A DNA stretch of 64,000 nt from Xenopus tropicalis (GCF_000004195.4 NC_030681.2:88295681-88359680), one strand, 5' to 3'. Counted from the first letter of the stretch, positions 26,713 to 40,698 are shown. Notes: generated by a model from the sequence alone, not told the origin. Numbers and translations are program-made.

Positions 26713-27389
26713 TTATTTCTACTAGGGTGCTTAACCTTGCACTTATTAACACCAAACCTCATTTGCCAATTTGCTGCTCATAGATTTAGTCAAATCTCTC
26801 TGCTCTCTGTTTTAACTTGTCTGCTGCTATTTTTCATGCTTTATTGGCCTCTTTGTGCGGAATAAAATTCTCAGATGTCCCAAACTACTTGAATACCTTA
26901 CATGCACATTTTTTCTTACCAATCTCAACACCAACACTTTTATCAAACCATAAAGGTGTCTGTGCAGGTAAGACCTTACAAATCTTGAGGAAATGCACCT
27001 AAAAATGGAGTGATTTAGGTCTGAACTTGGAGTTGCTAGAAAATTACCCTCTTGGGAGTTTAGAGCTAAATACATAAAAACTCACCAACATTCTATTCAT
27101 TCCTATTGGATTTTTTAGAAGAGTATTTATCAAACAGTGAACTCATCGGTGAGTTTTTATGTATTCAGCTGTAAACTCACATTTTGATAAATCTACCTCT
27201 AACAGTTAAAGGTTCCTACCACATTCACACTATGGTCAGCCTCATCAAAACCCAATTAACCTGATTGAGGAGAGTGAAAACACAGAACACACACATTTCC
27301 AGCAGGTGTGCTGGCTGGTTGAAACTGAATGATGGACCCCAGCACTGTGATGGGGACACGCATTGATAACAGGCAAGATCTGTATAAAG

Positions 27390-27681
27390 CAGAGATCCCC
27401 AACCTTTTATACCCATGAGCCACATTTAAATGGAAAAATTGTTGGGGAGCAACACAAGCATGAAAAAGTTCCTGGGGGTGCCAATAAGGGCTATGATTGG
27501 ATACTTAATAGCCCCTATGTGGAGTGGCAGCCTACAGAAGGCCCTGTTTGCCATTATACTTGATTTTTATGCAACCAAAACTTGCCTCCAAGCCAGCAAT
27601 CTAAAAATAAGCCTCTGCTTTGAGGCCACTGAAAGCAACATCCAAGGGGTTGGTGAGCAACATGTTGCTCACAAGCCACTG
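27390..27681. mobile_element. hAT-like MITE (CAGAGATCCCCAACC family), copy 1
   Basis: The left end is CAGAGATCCCCAACC. The right end retains GCCACTG, having lost part of the terminal repeat. A perfect 8-bp duplication, GTATAAAG (27382-27389, 27682-27689), proves the limits. Other copies are at 39990-40297, 59118-59781 and a 5'-truncated one ending near 61751. Confidence 0.87.
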
Positions 27682-28262
27682 GTATAAAGGGTCATCTTCC
27701 TAATAGTGCTGCAAAGCAGCAATGATAACCAACCAGTGGCCATGCAGCCATGTACCTTTAGCTATCAAAAATATCAGCATAGTATACAGTATATAAGAAC
27801 GCAAAACTTTTGCTTTTCAGTATGTTACCCAAATAGGAAATAAGAAAAATAATAAAAGAATACAACAATTTATATAGAAAATGGAATCCTTGTCTTTAAT
27901 AAACAATCTGCATACACTACTAGAATTATAGGCTCAAAAATTAATATAGCAAGGCAAAGAATGATGGATTTACAAGATGTAACAGACATAGATATGAGGG
28001 ATGGGTTGTTAATAAAAAATTAAATCTGTGCTAAGTCATTTTGATTTTCACGTAGAATGTGTTCACTATGTCGTGGTCTGTCATGGTCCTGGCATATTAT
28101 TAAAAAGTTTTGAATGTAATAGTTTTCATAAGCATTCTTCTTAAAACATTTTAGAATGAACACTCAAGTTACTTGTGGTCAGCCAAAGGCTAGATTAAGC
28201 CCAATGCCATACATTGTAATCATAGCCCACACCAATTGGAAAACCAGCATATGATTAATATG

Positions 28263-28482
28263 TAGTGATGGGCGAAATGTTTCGGCAGGCATGGATTCGC
28301 GGTGAATTTCCACGTTTCGTCATTGGCGGATTGTTTTGCGAAACAGATGAAAAAATTTGCAGCGGAAAAATTTGCCGCACATCCAAAAATTGTCGCGAGC
28401 GTTAAAAAAGAATAGTCGCGCGACAAAATAATAGCCACAAATTTTTCGGCGAAGCGAAACAGGACAGATTCGCTCATCACTA
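28263..28482. mobile_element. hAT-like MITE (TAGTGATGAGCGAA family), copy 3
   Basis: The ends are TAGTGATGGGCGAAATG and ATTCGCTCATCACTA, with a perfect 8-bp duplication, TTAATATG, at 28255-28262 and 28483-28490. The interior is non-coding. Confidence 0.9.
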
Positions 28483-29325
28483 TTAATATGGTGTGCAATA
28501 TATTATTTTCCAAGTCATGTTTACAGACTTGTTTATAATAATATTTAGTTCACAATTTACAAAAATATTTACAAAAAGGATGACTTAGTTCCTTGTTACC
28601 ACTGTCTTGTGTTTGTTTCGAACTAGACCTAAAGATCACTAATTATTTTTTTGTTATCTCTTTGCCCTTCTTCAACCTATGACTTAAAAGGAGCAGCACA
28701 ATATAGAAGTACCCTCACAAGCCTATTACATTCTTCAAATTTCCCCCAATCTCCTTACATAAACCTTTCCCATTATTTTTGCAGCAGGTTTCTTAGTAAA
28801 TAAAAAATACATAATGGCCAATAAAATAGTCTCCAACTGTACTCTCATTAGTCTGTAAGCTCTTCATAAAATTTTCTTACCTTTAATTATATATTTCAGC
28901 TTTGTTGTGTTTTGTAGACAAAGGATTGTAGAATTACCATTTATATCATATTTTAAAAGAATTATTAAAACTGACATCTACAGTGATTTTTTTGTTGTAA
29001 TACACTACAGATACAAGAAAAGAAAGAGCCATTTGTAAGAGCCAGAAATGTGTTTTGTATCATTTTAATGCTATTTGTAAATCATAAGGGCCAGTAAACA
29101 TTTATGATTTTGTTGCAGCATAAAGGTACTGCAGTAATGCTTGTTTTGGTAACTTCTTTACAATATGTGCTTAGGTCCAATAATTTTACCTTTAAATTTA
29201 ACAATGTTTAAAAATACAAAACAACATTTGACTGAACTATTCTAAGGAATATTCTGTACAAAAGCAGTGCATACATGTACTGAATATCTCTTAACTGACA
29301 GTATCTACAGTAATGCCCTCCTTAA

Positions 29326-29718
29326 AGGGGTTGTTAATTTTTAACTTATTGAATGCCTAAGTCTAAGGAACTTTTGAATTTGACTTTTGTTCCAGTTTCA
29401 AATGGGGGTCACTGACCCCAGCAGCAAAAACAATGGTTGATCTGTGAGGGCTACAATTTTATTGTTATTATTGCTTTTCAGTACTTCAGGCCCTCTCCTA
29501 TTCATATGCCGATCTCTCATTTAAACCACTCCCTGGTTGCTAAGTTAATTTGTACCCTAGCAACCAAATAGCTGCTGAAATTCCAAACTGAAGAGCTGCT
29601 GAAAAAAAAGTAAAATATTTAAAAAAAAACACAAATAAAAAATGAAGACCTATTGCAAATTGTCTTACAATATTACTCTCTACATCATACTAAAAGTCAA
29701 CTAAGTTGAGCAACTCCT
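29326..29718. mobile_element. T2/Kolobok-like MITE
   Basis: It lies between TTAA duplications (29322-29325, 29719-29722), begins AGGGGTTGTTAATTTTTAAC and ends GTTGAGCAACTCCT. The interior shares the CTAGCAACCA and TTTAAACCACTCCCTGG words with the related repeats near 8020 and 34195, in inverted or direct orientation. Confidence 0.75.
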
Positions 29719-32386
29719 TTAATCAGAATTTGAATCTGTGGTCATTAGATCCTGACCCCTAGTGGCGAAACATATGCAAGCCCGGGTTTAGAGTAGCCTG
29801 TATAGTAGCAAAGTCGTGTCCCTCAAAAATTGTTACTTTGTTTCGGTCCCGATAATAATGAAAACCTGCTGCAGGCATTGGAATTTGTAACTGTTTCAAG
29901 CCTAAATAGGCTATCGGCAGTGTTACTATTAAATCTAACAAGCACAGGGTCATTTTTGATCTTAATTCCTTCCCTTTTTCCCTGTATGTGATTTTAAACC
30001 AGTTTTTTAACTAAGCTTAATAAAATTTAACTTTTAACCATTACATAGGTGTGCCAGTTCCGCTCTCTTGTGTCTATAACACGATACATTATTCGTACAT
30101 TTTTATACTGTGCACCCAAACAAAAGCACTGTAGTGCGAGGTTTCCTACACTCAGCTCATTAGCATACACATGAAAGTATCCCCATAACCCCATTAATAT
30201 CTTATTACCAAATATTTCTTATCCAAAATTTCTGGAAGGTAATTATGATTTAATAAAAGACTTTCCAAGAAATTTGTGTGTGTGTCACAATCTATTTCAA
30301 ATACTATGATTATAAAAAAAATTAGCAAAGAAAATAGTACCAGAAATACATCAGAAATCTATACTGAGACCTGAAATTGGCAGAGCTAGGCTGTTTTTCA
30401 GTTACTCCCTAAAATGAAAGTATATTTTATGTTTGCTGGGAAGTAATTAATACATTTTCTATCTTTGTCCCTGGTGGAGGCATGCATGTAATGATAGTTT
30501 CACTTAACAGACATTCAATAATGCTTAATCTAAATGCTGGCAATATATTGGATAATGAGTATGTTTATAGAATACTATTCCGTGCCTTGCACATGTTTTT
30601 TGGCTGCTTGATATTAAGACATTCCCCAACCTGGTTGCCAGTTTTCACTTATGCATTGAAATCAACATTCTTTTTATTAGTAGTTTGAAAAAAAATGTCA
30701 GGTTTGACTGTGAGTTGTATGTGGTCTCTTGCACCAAACAAGCAGAAAAAAACAAAAATAAAACTGCAAATACATGATTAAAAGACCTAAAACAACTGAA
30801 ATTGCATCACTTTTTTTGCTTTGCTGCTTTGTGTAAAATGTATATCTTTACATTCTTACTAATGATGATTAAACAAGATAATGTTTGAGTTCTTATCTTG
30901 TTTGAGATGATGAGTCAAATGAAAAATAATCTGTGCTTCTTAATAAATATTCCACTAATTATCTATTTTGATGGCTAAATATCCTTATTAATTCATCTAG
31001 ATTTGCAAATTGTAACAGGATTACTAAACAGTTTGACTAAGGCAAGCAAAACTTTTAGATGAATGCACAAGTTAGATACAGGTCTGGACTGGCATTGAAA
31101 ATAGGCTCTGGCATTTCAAGTACACTTAGGCCCACACAGCCCCCCCCCCCCCACCAACCCACTAAATAGTGGATGTCTATTACATCTTACAACAGTCCCT
31201 CTCTCATTTGCCAAAATGCACAGATTGCTGGTCCAGGCCTGGTCAGATACAAGAAAACCTATGCATTATAAAGTACCAGCACCTCCCATTTTAACCATTT
31301 CTCTGTTACAATTATTTAACTGCTCTATCTTTCGTTATAAAAATGTGGCCTAAAGTAAATACATTATTTAAACCTTTGCATATCAACATCCTAATATTTC
31401 CACATTTTTAATCATTCAGGTAAACAATTTAATGTCAAATTAATGGTCAGTTGTAGAAAACAAAAAAATGAATAGTCAGGTAATTGTGCTAGTCAAATAT
31501 ATGCACTATATGGATTATGGCAGGTCTGGACTGGCAATCTGTGGATTCTGGCAATGCCCAGCTAAAGCAACCCATAGCAACCAATACAATTTGCTGTTTG
31601 CCTTTAAATTATAGATTAGCGGAGAAATTCTGCATTTTGCCAACAGTGAATATTTTCATGAAAAAGTAACCAAAAAAATGACCAAGGACTCCAATGTAGC
31701 TTGTGTGCTGAGATCTGCATTTTAGGTCCTGTGAAAGCTGTTTCCCCTCAGTTCAGAACAGTTCAGCTGTTTTTTTACTTACTTACTTATTGATTAGACA
31801 ATTGCATTATAGAACCATTTGAAAATAAGTTAATGTTCTTTTCCACAACAATAAAGGCTTCTTTTTTTTGCAAAACTGTTATTTTTAACAATTGCCTAGG
31901 TTTACATTTTCATGTAAGGGGTAAACCTAGACAAGAGGGGAAATGAGAGAGAACAAGGGAGGGTAGTCTAGTGTAATTAGACATTATCTTGCCCTGGGAT
32001 GGGTTGGGAACATGCTATTCTGTTCATTTTAGTGTAATTAACCATTCAAATCCTCAGAATTTTAGTAAATTTAATAGACAGATGTTGTTATATATTAGGT
32101 ATGTAAGCTTGTTTTTTTAATTTCTGCATCCCGCCATATCCTTTTCTAGATTTCTTGTTATACAGGGGACATGCCTTTCCAATTTTTAGCTAGGTAGCAT
32201 CTAGCTGAATATGAATGCATAGGCCTTTTGGTTGATATAATCAGAGCAGTAGCACTCTCAATGGATCAGGAGATAGATAGTTCCAGCTCCAGTGTATCAT
32301 TTATGATTTTAAACATCTCATTTTGTAATTCATCTCTTCTGTTCATTAACGTGTATCTGCTATACCTCACATCCTCTAGGGCTTAA

Positions 32387-33097
32387 AGGAGAACTAAACT
32401 TAAAATAATTATGGCTACAAATGAAATATTTTAGATACTGAACTTATTGCACCAGTCTAAAGTTTAAGTATCACTATAGTAGTAATGATCTAGGTCTGAA
32501 AAATTGTCACAGGAGCTCCTCATCTTGTATTCTGTTGGAAGTGTCTGTGACAATCACATGCTCAGTGTGCTCTGGGCAGCTGTTGAGAAGCAAATCTTAG
32601 GGACTGTTGCAAATCATCAAGCACAAATTGAGGTTTCATTGTCATAAAAGCTAATTATTAAATGCTGATGCTAATTGCACTGGTTTTAGAAATGTCATGT
32701 ACTAATAATCTGTTATTTACTAATCAGCCTTATAATGTGAGATTTTTATTCAATAAATATTATAGCGTGCAACATCACCAGTGATGTTGCCCATAGCAAC
32801 CAATAAGCAATTAGATTTTAACGGTCATCTACCAGTTAGAAAACAATAGAAAAACAATAGAAAAACAAATATGCCACATAGTATATTGTGAGTCAGTCCC
32901 TAAGCTTATGTAACTGAGAACAGCACAGAGCATGTGCAGGGAATCAGCAGAAAAGAAGATGGGGAGCTACTGGAGGATCATTTGAGGCACAGATCTTCAT
33001 TGCTAAAGGGCTGTGGTTGCCTTGGGCTGGTATAAAAGGCCAAAGCATAATGTACAACATTTCTGCCCTACTTTTTTAATTATGCTTTAGTTCTCTA
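32387..33097. mobile_element. T2/Kolobok-like element with AGGAGAACTAAAC ends
   Basis: TTAA occurs at 32383-32386 and 33098-33101. The left end AGGAGAACTAAAC pairs with the right end GCTTTAGTTCTCTA. The 711-bp interior has no transposase. The call rests on the TTAA flanks and matching termini. Confidence 0.65.
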
Positions 33098-33237
33098 TTA
33101 AAGGTGACACTTTAAGTGACACTGTATCTGTCTACATTCGTAGTAGACCTTGTATGCATTTCTTTGCTGATATTTATGTTATATTTATATAAACAATATG
33201 TTTAAGAGTGTTAGGTATCTTTAAGGTGAAGGTTTAA

Positions 33238-33679
33238 AGAATAAGTAAACCTTTTTTTTCTATCAGTAAAATTACTCTAAACAGCCTCCAGAATTACCTA
33301 CCTTTGTCCCAGCATTCTCTCTGACCTGGTTCCTCAGTTAGAAGTTGATCGTTTCCTTTGCTTCCTTGTGCAGAGTGAAGCCCCACCCCCACTTCCTGTT
33401 GAGGTCTCTCATCAAAAAAAACCCTGCTAATGCACAGACTGGCTCCTGCTGCCTCCAGGCATGCCCAGAAGGCTCTCCAGGTCAACTACAGGTAGTCAAA
33501 TTGAAGAGAGAACTGAACATGAAGTGGGGGCGGGGCTTCACTCTGCACAATGAAGCAAAGGAAACGATCAACTTCTAACTGAGAAACCAGGTCAGAGAGA
33601 ATGCTGGGACAAAGATAGGTAATTCTGGAGGCTCTTTAGAGTAAGTTTACTGATAGAAAAAAAAAGGTTTACTTATTCT
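33238..33679. mobile_element. T2/Kolobok-like foldback element with about 190-bp arms
   Basis: TTAA flanks lie at 33234-33237 and 33680-33683. The left arm starts AGAATAAGTAAACC and runs to about 33430. The right arm, from about 33510, is its complement, including GGGGCGGGGCTTCACTCTGC and CAACTTCTAACTGAG. The two arms match with few differences, so the element can form a long hairpin. It ends 155 bp before the next me3 exon. Confidence 0.85.
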
Positions 33680-33838
33680 TTAATCATCTTTAGGATTTAA
33701 TTTGGCTAGTATTACTGCAAAGAATGTACGCCCTAAATAACAAAAAAAGTTATTACTTTTGCAGAAGATTTCTGTAGACAATACACATTTCTATTTTCAT
33801 GTGTGCACTAATATTGTATATTTGTGTTTTGATTACAG

Positions 33839-33914
33839 AGGTCTTTTTATTACCATTCACGATCGTGGTCACATTTCTACAGTAATGAAATCATGGCCTG
33901 AAGATAATATTAAG
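33839..33914 (+). CDS. me3: me3 malic enzyme, internal coding exon (third visible, 76 nt)
   Basis: The acceptor is AG at 33837-33838, chosen over the AG at 33839-33840 because only this choice keeps frame: the first base completes the Arg codon begun at 5749-5750. The exon then reads GLFITIHDRGHISTVMKSWP and EDNIK, ending on a complete codon before GT at 33915. SWPEDNIK is identical to the form I recall for ME3 and differs from ME1 (AWPEDVIK). This short stretch is part of the malic domain core. Confidence 0.95.
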
Positions 33915-34881
<967 letters not shown>

Positions 34882-35584
34882 TGATCTGAGTTATGATTCT
34901 CAGTTATTCTATCCTCTATTGTTGTGTCTTATAATTTCCCAGTCCCCTTAGCTTTTTATGGCTCTCTTTTTAGTATGCTTAAGTAAGCATTGTGTATAAA
35001 ACCTTTGTTGTTTTATTTTTGTTTATCCTGGACATACTTTGGTCTGTGAACACATAAAAATACAATAAAATATATGTATCTACCATTATTGACTGACAGC
35101 TTAATTGAGGTTATTGTGCCATGTATATGTAACCCAGCTAGCTGCCATTACAACATCTGTCAGAATTCACAGACAGATACCCATCCTGCTATATTTATGT
35201 TCCTCCAACTTTTTGTTTTGATCACAGACCTTAAAAAACTACTTTAGTAAAGAATTCTTATTTTGATTCTTGTAACAGAATTTTAAAACTATTACAGAAC
35301 AGATTGTAGGACCAGAGGAAACAAATGATCTTCCTGGCAATACAAAGCACCAGACCTCTGGCCATTCAGTGTAAAGCTGGCTATATATTTGTGGGCTTCG
35401 AATTATTGCCCCAATAATTTCCGTACAATGGTGATCAGTCGCTAAGTCGATCAGCCAGGTTAAGGGTTTCATATTGTTTTTAATAGCCAGCAATCATAAG
35501 TGGAGGACTTAGACTAGGTTTTTTTCTTTCATGGTAAGACTGACAGGAAATCTGTTGTTCTCTGTCTGCTATATAGCTAATTAA

Positions 35585-36100
35585 AGGGGACCCGTCACCT
35601 TAAGAAATAATTCCAAATTGTTTTCTATTGTGTTTGTCAAGCAAAATAAACTTTACTTACACTATATAAATTATTTGAATCTTATTTTCTTCAGCCTTGG
35701 AATTCACAATTGTAGCAAGTAGGCAGGTGCCATTTTGTGGACACTGTTATCAAAGCAGGCATTGCATTCTGATAAAATCTTGTTTCTGTGCCATTATGGG
35801 GGGACCTGGTACCCATATCCATGCACTGGTTACAAAATGACATGGTGAGGAGGGAGGGGGAATGTGAGGAGAGCAGCAACATCTAAGAAGTTCTAAATTG
35901 AAAGTGAAAGTAACTGCCAGCCCCACCTCTATGCCTAAGGCATAGAGGTGGGGCAGGCAATATATGATTGACAGCTGGGATTTTTAAATGCTTTTATAAT
36001 AGGTATGGATGTGGTAATAAAAAAATGATTTTGATTTTGATGTTTAATTTGAAAAGGGCTTTTATTATACAGCTTTTTATGTCTGGGTGACAGGTCCACT
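35585..36100. mobile_element. T2/Kolobok-like MITE (AGGGGACCYGTCACC family), copy 2
   Basis: TTAA duplications at 35581-35584 and 36101-36104 enclose AGGGGACCCGTCACC and GGTGACAGGTCCACTT. It aligns along its length with 19330-19819, including the ATGCCTAAGGCATAGAGGTG hairpin and the ACAGCTTTTTATGTCTGGGT right side. Confidence 0.88.
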
Positions 36101-36186
36101 TTAACTTGCATGATGAGTCACGGTTTTCCAAATTCTATATCTTTACATAAAGAAGCTCTATCCATAAACAACCTTTATCATTAATG

Positions 36187-36946
36187 GGCTTATTTATCAA
36201 TTTTCGAGTTTGTGAATTGGAGTTTGTTTTTCCAAAATGAATAAACTCACATATCGAATGACCGCTTATTTATTAATAATGAAAACTCGCTTCAATAAAA
36301 AACAAATATCTCAAATTTTTTGAGTTTACAAGCTCTAAAAACTAAAAAAAAAGTAAAACAAATTAAAGTCTTAGGGGCACATTTACTTATCCACGCTCCA
36401 ACCGTTTGCTCGATCGGTCCAATCGTATTTTCCGTGACTTTTTCATACAATGCGTGACTTTTTCGTACCGTGCGCGACTTTTTTGTATCTTGCACGACTT
36501 TTTTTTCGTATTTTTAGCGCAAAAAAAACAGAACGGTTTTGCAGCTGTTTACAATCATTCGGTACGAAAATTTCGTGACTTTCGGATTGCCAATACGATA
36601 TTATCGTGACTAATACGATTTTTTCGGAAGCATTTTCGTGATATTTGCGATCTTCAGAAATTTTCGTTTCCAATCCGAATTTTTCCCATTCGGGATTCGA
36701 ACTCATGTTTTGATAAATCTGCCCCTTAGTATATGCCTTGACTTTGCCTATGACTATTCCCATTGACATTTATAGAAATTTGCAAGCTTTTAGATGGCAA
36801 ATTTTTACATTTGCATTTTCCATTTTTTTGCAAATCAAAAATACCAGACATTCAAGTTTTCGAACCATAACTCGAATTCCAGTTTTTAAGCACAAAAAAC
36901 TTGAATTAAAAAAAAACTAACTCGACCGTTGATAAATCACCCCTTG
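36187..36946. mobile_element. AT-rich MITE interrupted by a Harbinger-like MITE
   Basis: The left end GGGCTTATTTATCAATTTTC and the right end GTTGATAAATCACCCC form an inverted pair. The body is split by the TTA-flanked element 36374-36725. The outer element is non-coding and its exact limits are estimated. Confidence 0.55.
36374..36725. mobile_element. Harbinger-like MITE (GGGGCACATTTACTWA family), copy 2
   Basis: It begins GGGGCACATTTACTTATCCA and ends TGATAAATCTGCCCC, between perfect TTA duplications (36371-36373, 36726-36728). The interior is rich in TTTTTCGTA/TACGAAAA words like the copies at 21553, 56404 and 59286. Confidence 0.83.
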
Positions 36947-37395
36947 AATGTTTTCGTTATAATTAGTGATGAGCAAAATTTTTCGGCAGGCGTGGATTCG
37001 CATCAAATTTCCACGTTTTGCTATTGGAGGATTGTTTCATGAAACAAGCACAAAAATTCACCACACAACAAAAAAAACTGTGGCATGCATCAAAAAAAAT
37101 TATGCGTCAAAAAAATTGTTGCGCACGTCATTTTTCACATTTCACTATTTTTTTTGACGCATCATATTTTTGATGCATGCCACAGTTTATTTGTTGTGTG
37201 GTGAATTTTTGTGCTTGTTTCATGAAACTATCCTCCAATAGCAAAATGTGGAAATTTGATGCAAAACCACGCCTGCCGAAAAATTTTGCTCATTACTAAT
37301 TATAATGAAAACATTTAAGAGGTGATTTATCAATGCTCGAGTTTGTTTTTTTTTAATTCAAGTTTTTTGTGCTGAAAAATTGGAATTCCGTTTCA
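36870..37395. repeat. Large imperfect palindrome, about 525 bp
   Basis: The left arm (about 36870-37117) and right arm (about 37147-37395) are near-perfect complements with a loop of about 30 bases. The outer arms include GATAAATCACCCCTTGAATG and its counterpart, GTTTTCGTTATAAT and ATTATAATGAAAAC. The inner part is a hAT-like MITE (36965-37298, TAGTGATGAGC to GCTCATTACTA) whose own interior is palindromic. It is flanked by GTTATAAT and ATTATAAT (7 of 8). Confidence 0.85.
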
Positions 37396-39379
37396 TTAAT
37401 TTTTTCAAAGTTTTGCGAATATTCCGGACAGATTCACTCATCATTACTTAATATACACATGTCCCAATGATATGTATGTATTAAGAGACTAGTAGACAAA
37501 CAAATGTAAGAATGTTTGTCAAAAACACACAGCACATTTGGTACTTTAATGTTTGTATTTCTGGTCTGACACTGAAAATACAAGTGCCTTTTGGAAGTAC
37601 CAAATAACAGCATTTACCAAGTATTTAATTTAGTATTTATGAAGGTAGGTATATGGAGCTCTTGTTCATAGGATCCCCTGGCTGACTAGCTTTTTAATGC
37701 TGTATCCCAGGCATACTATCTAATGAGATATCTAGTATAACTAAATCTAAAGCAACTGGACTTGTTAAGTACCCTGCACAGTAAACCCACAAATTAAAAT
37801 GTGTGTAAAGTGCATTAATCATGAAAAACAAAATATCGTTTTTCCTTGCAAAAATTTGTGACTGTGCACCCATGTTTGTCCAATGTTTGTCATAACTGCA
37901 CACAAATATTAAGAGTAAATATTTGCCTGGATGTTCAGTAATATACTGTAACTGTGAGATTGGCTTCAGTTTATTTCTCAGCGTTCCAAAGTTCTGTGTT
38001 GTTTATGCTAGTCACTAGCAACTGTGGATATTGCAAACTAAATAAACCACAAATTGAATTGGGAATTAAAGGATCACCCAATGGGCCAAACCTTTAAGAA
38101 AACATAAAGGATTATGTAGATATGAGTGTATGTGTTGACATTGGCAAGTTTGCCCATAAATTATTATAACTCTACTGGGCCAGAAAGAACATACAAATTA
38201 CCAATAGAACCCTGTTTAAAATGTAACCCAGGACTAGGTATAAATGAAGCTTTTTCACCCAGTAGAATTGTGCAGGGAAATCATGGTTTCTCCAGCAGCA
38301 AATTGTTTTGCAGTCCATGCTAGAATTTCTCCATGTGGCCTGTTTGGGTGGGCAAAAATGTGGTCTGTTAAGCAATATGTGCAGATGTCATTATGTTTCA
38401 CCCCATGCCTTCCACATCATCCATGGAAGCCTTTTTTCTATAAAGAGCAGTTGTAGCATAGTGGAAGAGAGCTTCTTTAACAATGTAGGGCAGTACATTA
38501 TGTTAGCAAAGCTAAAAATGTCTAAAGCACAATGTAATTTCACCTTCCTATTGGCTCCAATTCATGTTGGCAAAATTATGTAGTTTTGCAAAATTTTCCA
38601 TGAAGCAAAATTCCACTACTGCTGCAATAACATCTGAAAGGAAGGCCATGAGATGACATAAACAGACATGTCTACAACAGGTATACCTTATTGCAATATG
38701 AAAAATATAAAATGGATATTGAAAAACACAAATTGATGGTAGTCAGCCGAGGCAGGCAACCGTGTTTAATGGTTTTTAATCTAAAAACTGGAAAGTGAAA
38801 TCAAAACAGTACAAACGATTGAATCAGATAAAAAGTTAAGTGTGGGAGAACAAGTGTTCTAAATGTCTCTTCAGTGTGAAATGTGGTTTACATTTCATCA
38901 CTGTTAATATTTTCTTATCTTCCTTGTTATCAGTGTTTAGAATGAAATCAAGAAATTGATATTCTAGTTTGTGGGAATAAGAGGGTATGATTTTTCTTAT
39001 GTGATGTTATTTAAAAGTGAGTGGTGGAATAGTGATGGCCTACTTATCATACTTATTCACTGTGGAGACATCTTTTTTTTTTTTTTTGTAACCATTACAT
39101 AAGTAAGTGTTATGCACATAATCACATGTACTATGTAAATGAAGATGTGTATATAAAGATGTGCGTAAGCAATTCAGAGTGGTATATGACTGAGGTTAAA
39201 CAGCAACATAAAACAGTTATGATGGTAATGTGAGGTCGATTGTCAAATATAAACCCCCCACCCATTTACAATACTGGAACATGTCATTGCAACCTGTAAA
39301 CACAGAGAGTTCTTGTGCCCAAGGTGAAGTTCAGTCTTCTATTACTATAGTTGTGCCCATACCAGGTAATATGTACCTA

Positions 39380-40528
39380 GCAGTATATTTGTATTATCCC
39401 TGGAAGACGCACCAATATTGCTACTATTTGGAGCCTGTCTAGAGGAAACAGTAAATCCACTTTACTCTCCTATCTCAAACTGTATTCTATCTCAGACATG
39501 TGAGATAAAAAATTTGGGGCAATGGCACCAGAGTGACAAGAGTAAGGGCAATTGGACAAGAGGGAACCCTCTCTCATATCGTGTGGCAATGCCCAAAATG
39601 AGCCGAATTTTGGAAGATTATTAAGAATATGATCACTAAGATCTTCCTTTGGGAGATACCTAATGACATCACTAACGTCCTTTTGGGCCTGCCCACTGCA
39701 CACATCCCACATTTTGAACAACAGTTTTTGAGCTACATATACACAGCTGTCAGACTCTCAATCAATTCTAATTGGAAATCAATAGAACCTCCAACGATAA
39801 ACGAAGTAATCTCTCATCTACAGTAAACTAAACTGATGGAAGAGATGTTCGCAAGATACAGAGGGACAGTCCCCCAACAAAAAATATGGTCAAAATGGGA
39901 CTTTTTTATTTCACAAAAAACCCACCCCCTGTGGGTGGACCTGTATAGCAAGAGACACAGTATCACCTGTAATGAAATATGCATTAGGCCAGTGATCCCC
40001 AACCAGTGGCTCATGAGCAACATGTTGGTCACCAACCCCTTGGATGTTGCTCTCAGTGCCCCCAAACCAGATAGTTATTTTTGAATTCCTGACTTGGGGG
40101 CAAGTTTTGGTTGAATAAAAACAAGATTTACTACCAAATAAAGCCTCCTGTAAGCTGACAGTGTGCATAGAGACTACCTAATAGCCAATCTTAGCCCTAA
40201 TTTGGCACCTCCCTGAACTTTTATGATGCTTGTGTTGCTCTCCAAGTCTTTTTACATTTGGCTATGGCTCACGAGTAAGAAAGGTTGGGGATTACTGCAT
40301 TAGGCTAAGGGCAATGTGTATAATTGTGTATGCTTTCCTGAGTATTACTGTTCTCATCCCTTTCTTCTTTTTTGTTTCTCCTATGTATAAGCTGGTATTG
40401 TTTTATTATTTATGGTTCTGTAACCCGGTACACAAGTTTCTATATTGCCCTTCAAGTAAATTTGCAATGCTTGGAACATTTTTGTTAAAATCAAATAAAA
40501 TGTAAAATTTATTAAAAAAAAAAAACAA
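39380..40528 (+). pseudogene. L1-like retrotransposon 3' end, decayed, split by a hAT MITE
   Basis: About 39550-39830 translates in one frame to TLSHIVWQCPK, then after a stop to a stretch including FWKIIKNMITKIFLWEIP. This is the His-Trp-Cys region near the C-terminus of L1-clade ORF2 proteins. It is followed by a 3' UTR and ends in an A-rich tail (40494-40528). A 308-bp hAT-like MITE (39990-40297) interrupts the UTR. The start is uncertain because the 5' part is truncated or unrecognisable. It is not functional. Confidence 0.7.
39990..40297. mobile_element. hAT-like MITE (CAGTGATCCCCAACC family) inserted in an L1 3' end
   Basis: The perfect-looking ends CAGTGATCCCCAACC and GGTTGGGGATTACTG differ at one base. 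An exact 8-bp duplication, CATTAGGC, flanks it (39982-39989, 40298-40305). Orientation and interior match the copies at 27390 and 59118. Confidence 0.93.
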
Positions 40529-40698
40529 AAAACACTGTACATGAAATGATATACCTTGCAACGTGAAAAGTTGACCTGAAGATGGGGAGCTGGTATGAAG
40601 AACTTTTATTAAGGAACATTACTCTGATAGGACTGCTGAACTTCTGGGATGGCACACTAATCTCAGATGGAAAACACAACATTTCTGATCATATTCTA

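Larger units (their letters stand above)
26384..33838 (+). other. me3 intron 2, third part
   Basis: Listed elements are 26409-26712, 27390-27681, 28263-28482, 29326-29718, 32387-33097 and 33238-33679. A repeat at about 27056-27200, with an inner hairpin, has a relative at about 55935-56095. Two GGTCTGGACTGGC-type fragments lie near 31082 and 31520. The rest is AT-rich sequence with no gene, ending in the polypyrimidine tract and acceptor at 33837-33838. Confidence 0.7.

Noticed and set aside
26326..26865. 179-residue open frame
   Set aside because: It runs through a Harbinger-like MITE end and a degenerate hAT-like MITE, and composition is that of translated repeat.
37136..37150. Replication-origin or protein-binding hairpin at the palindrome centre
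   Set aside because: The palindrome is explained by a self-complementary MITE inside another self-complementary repeat.
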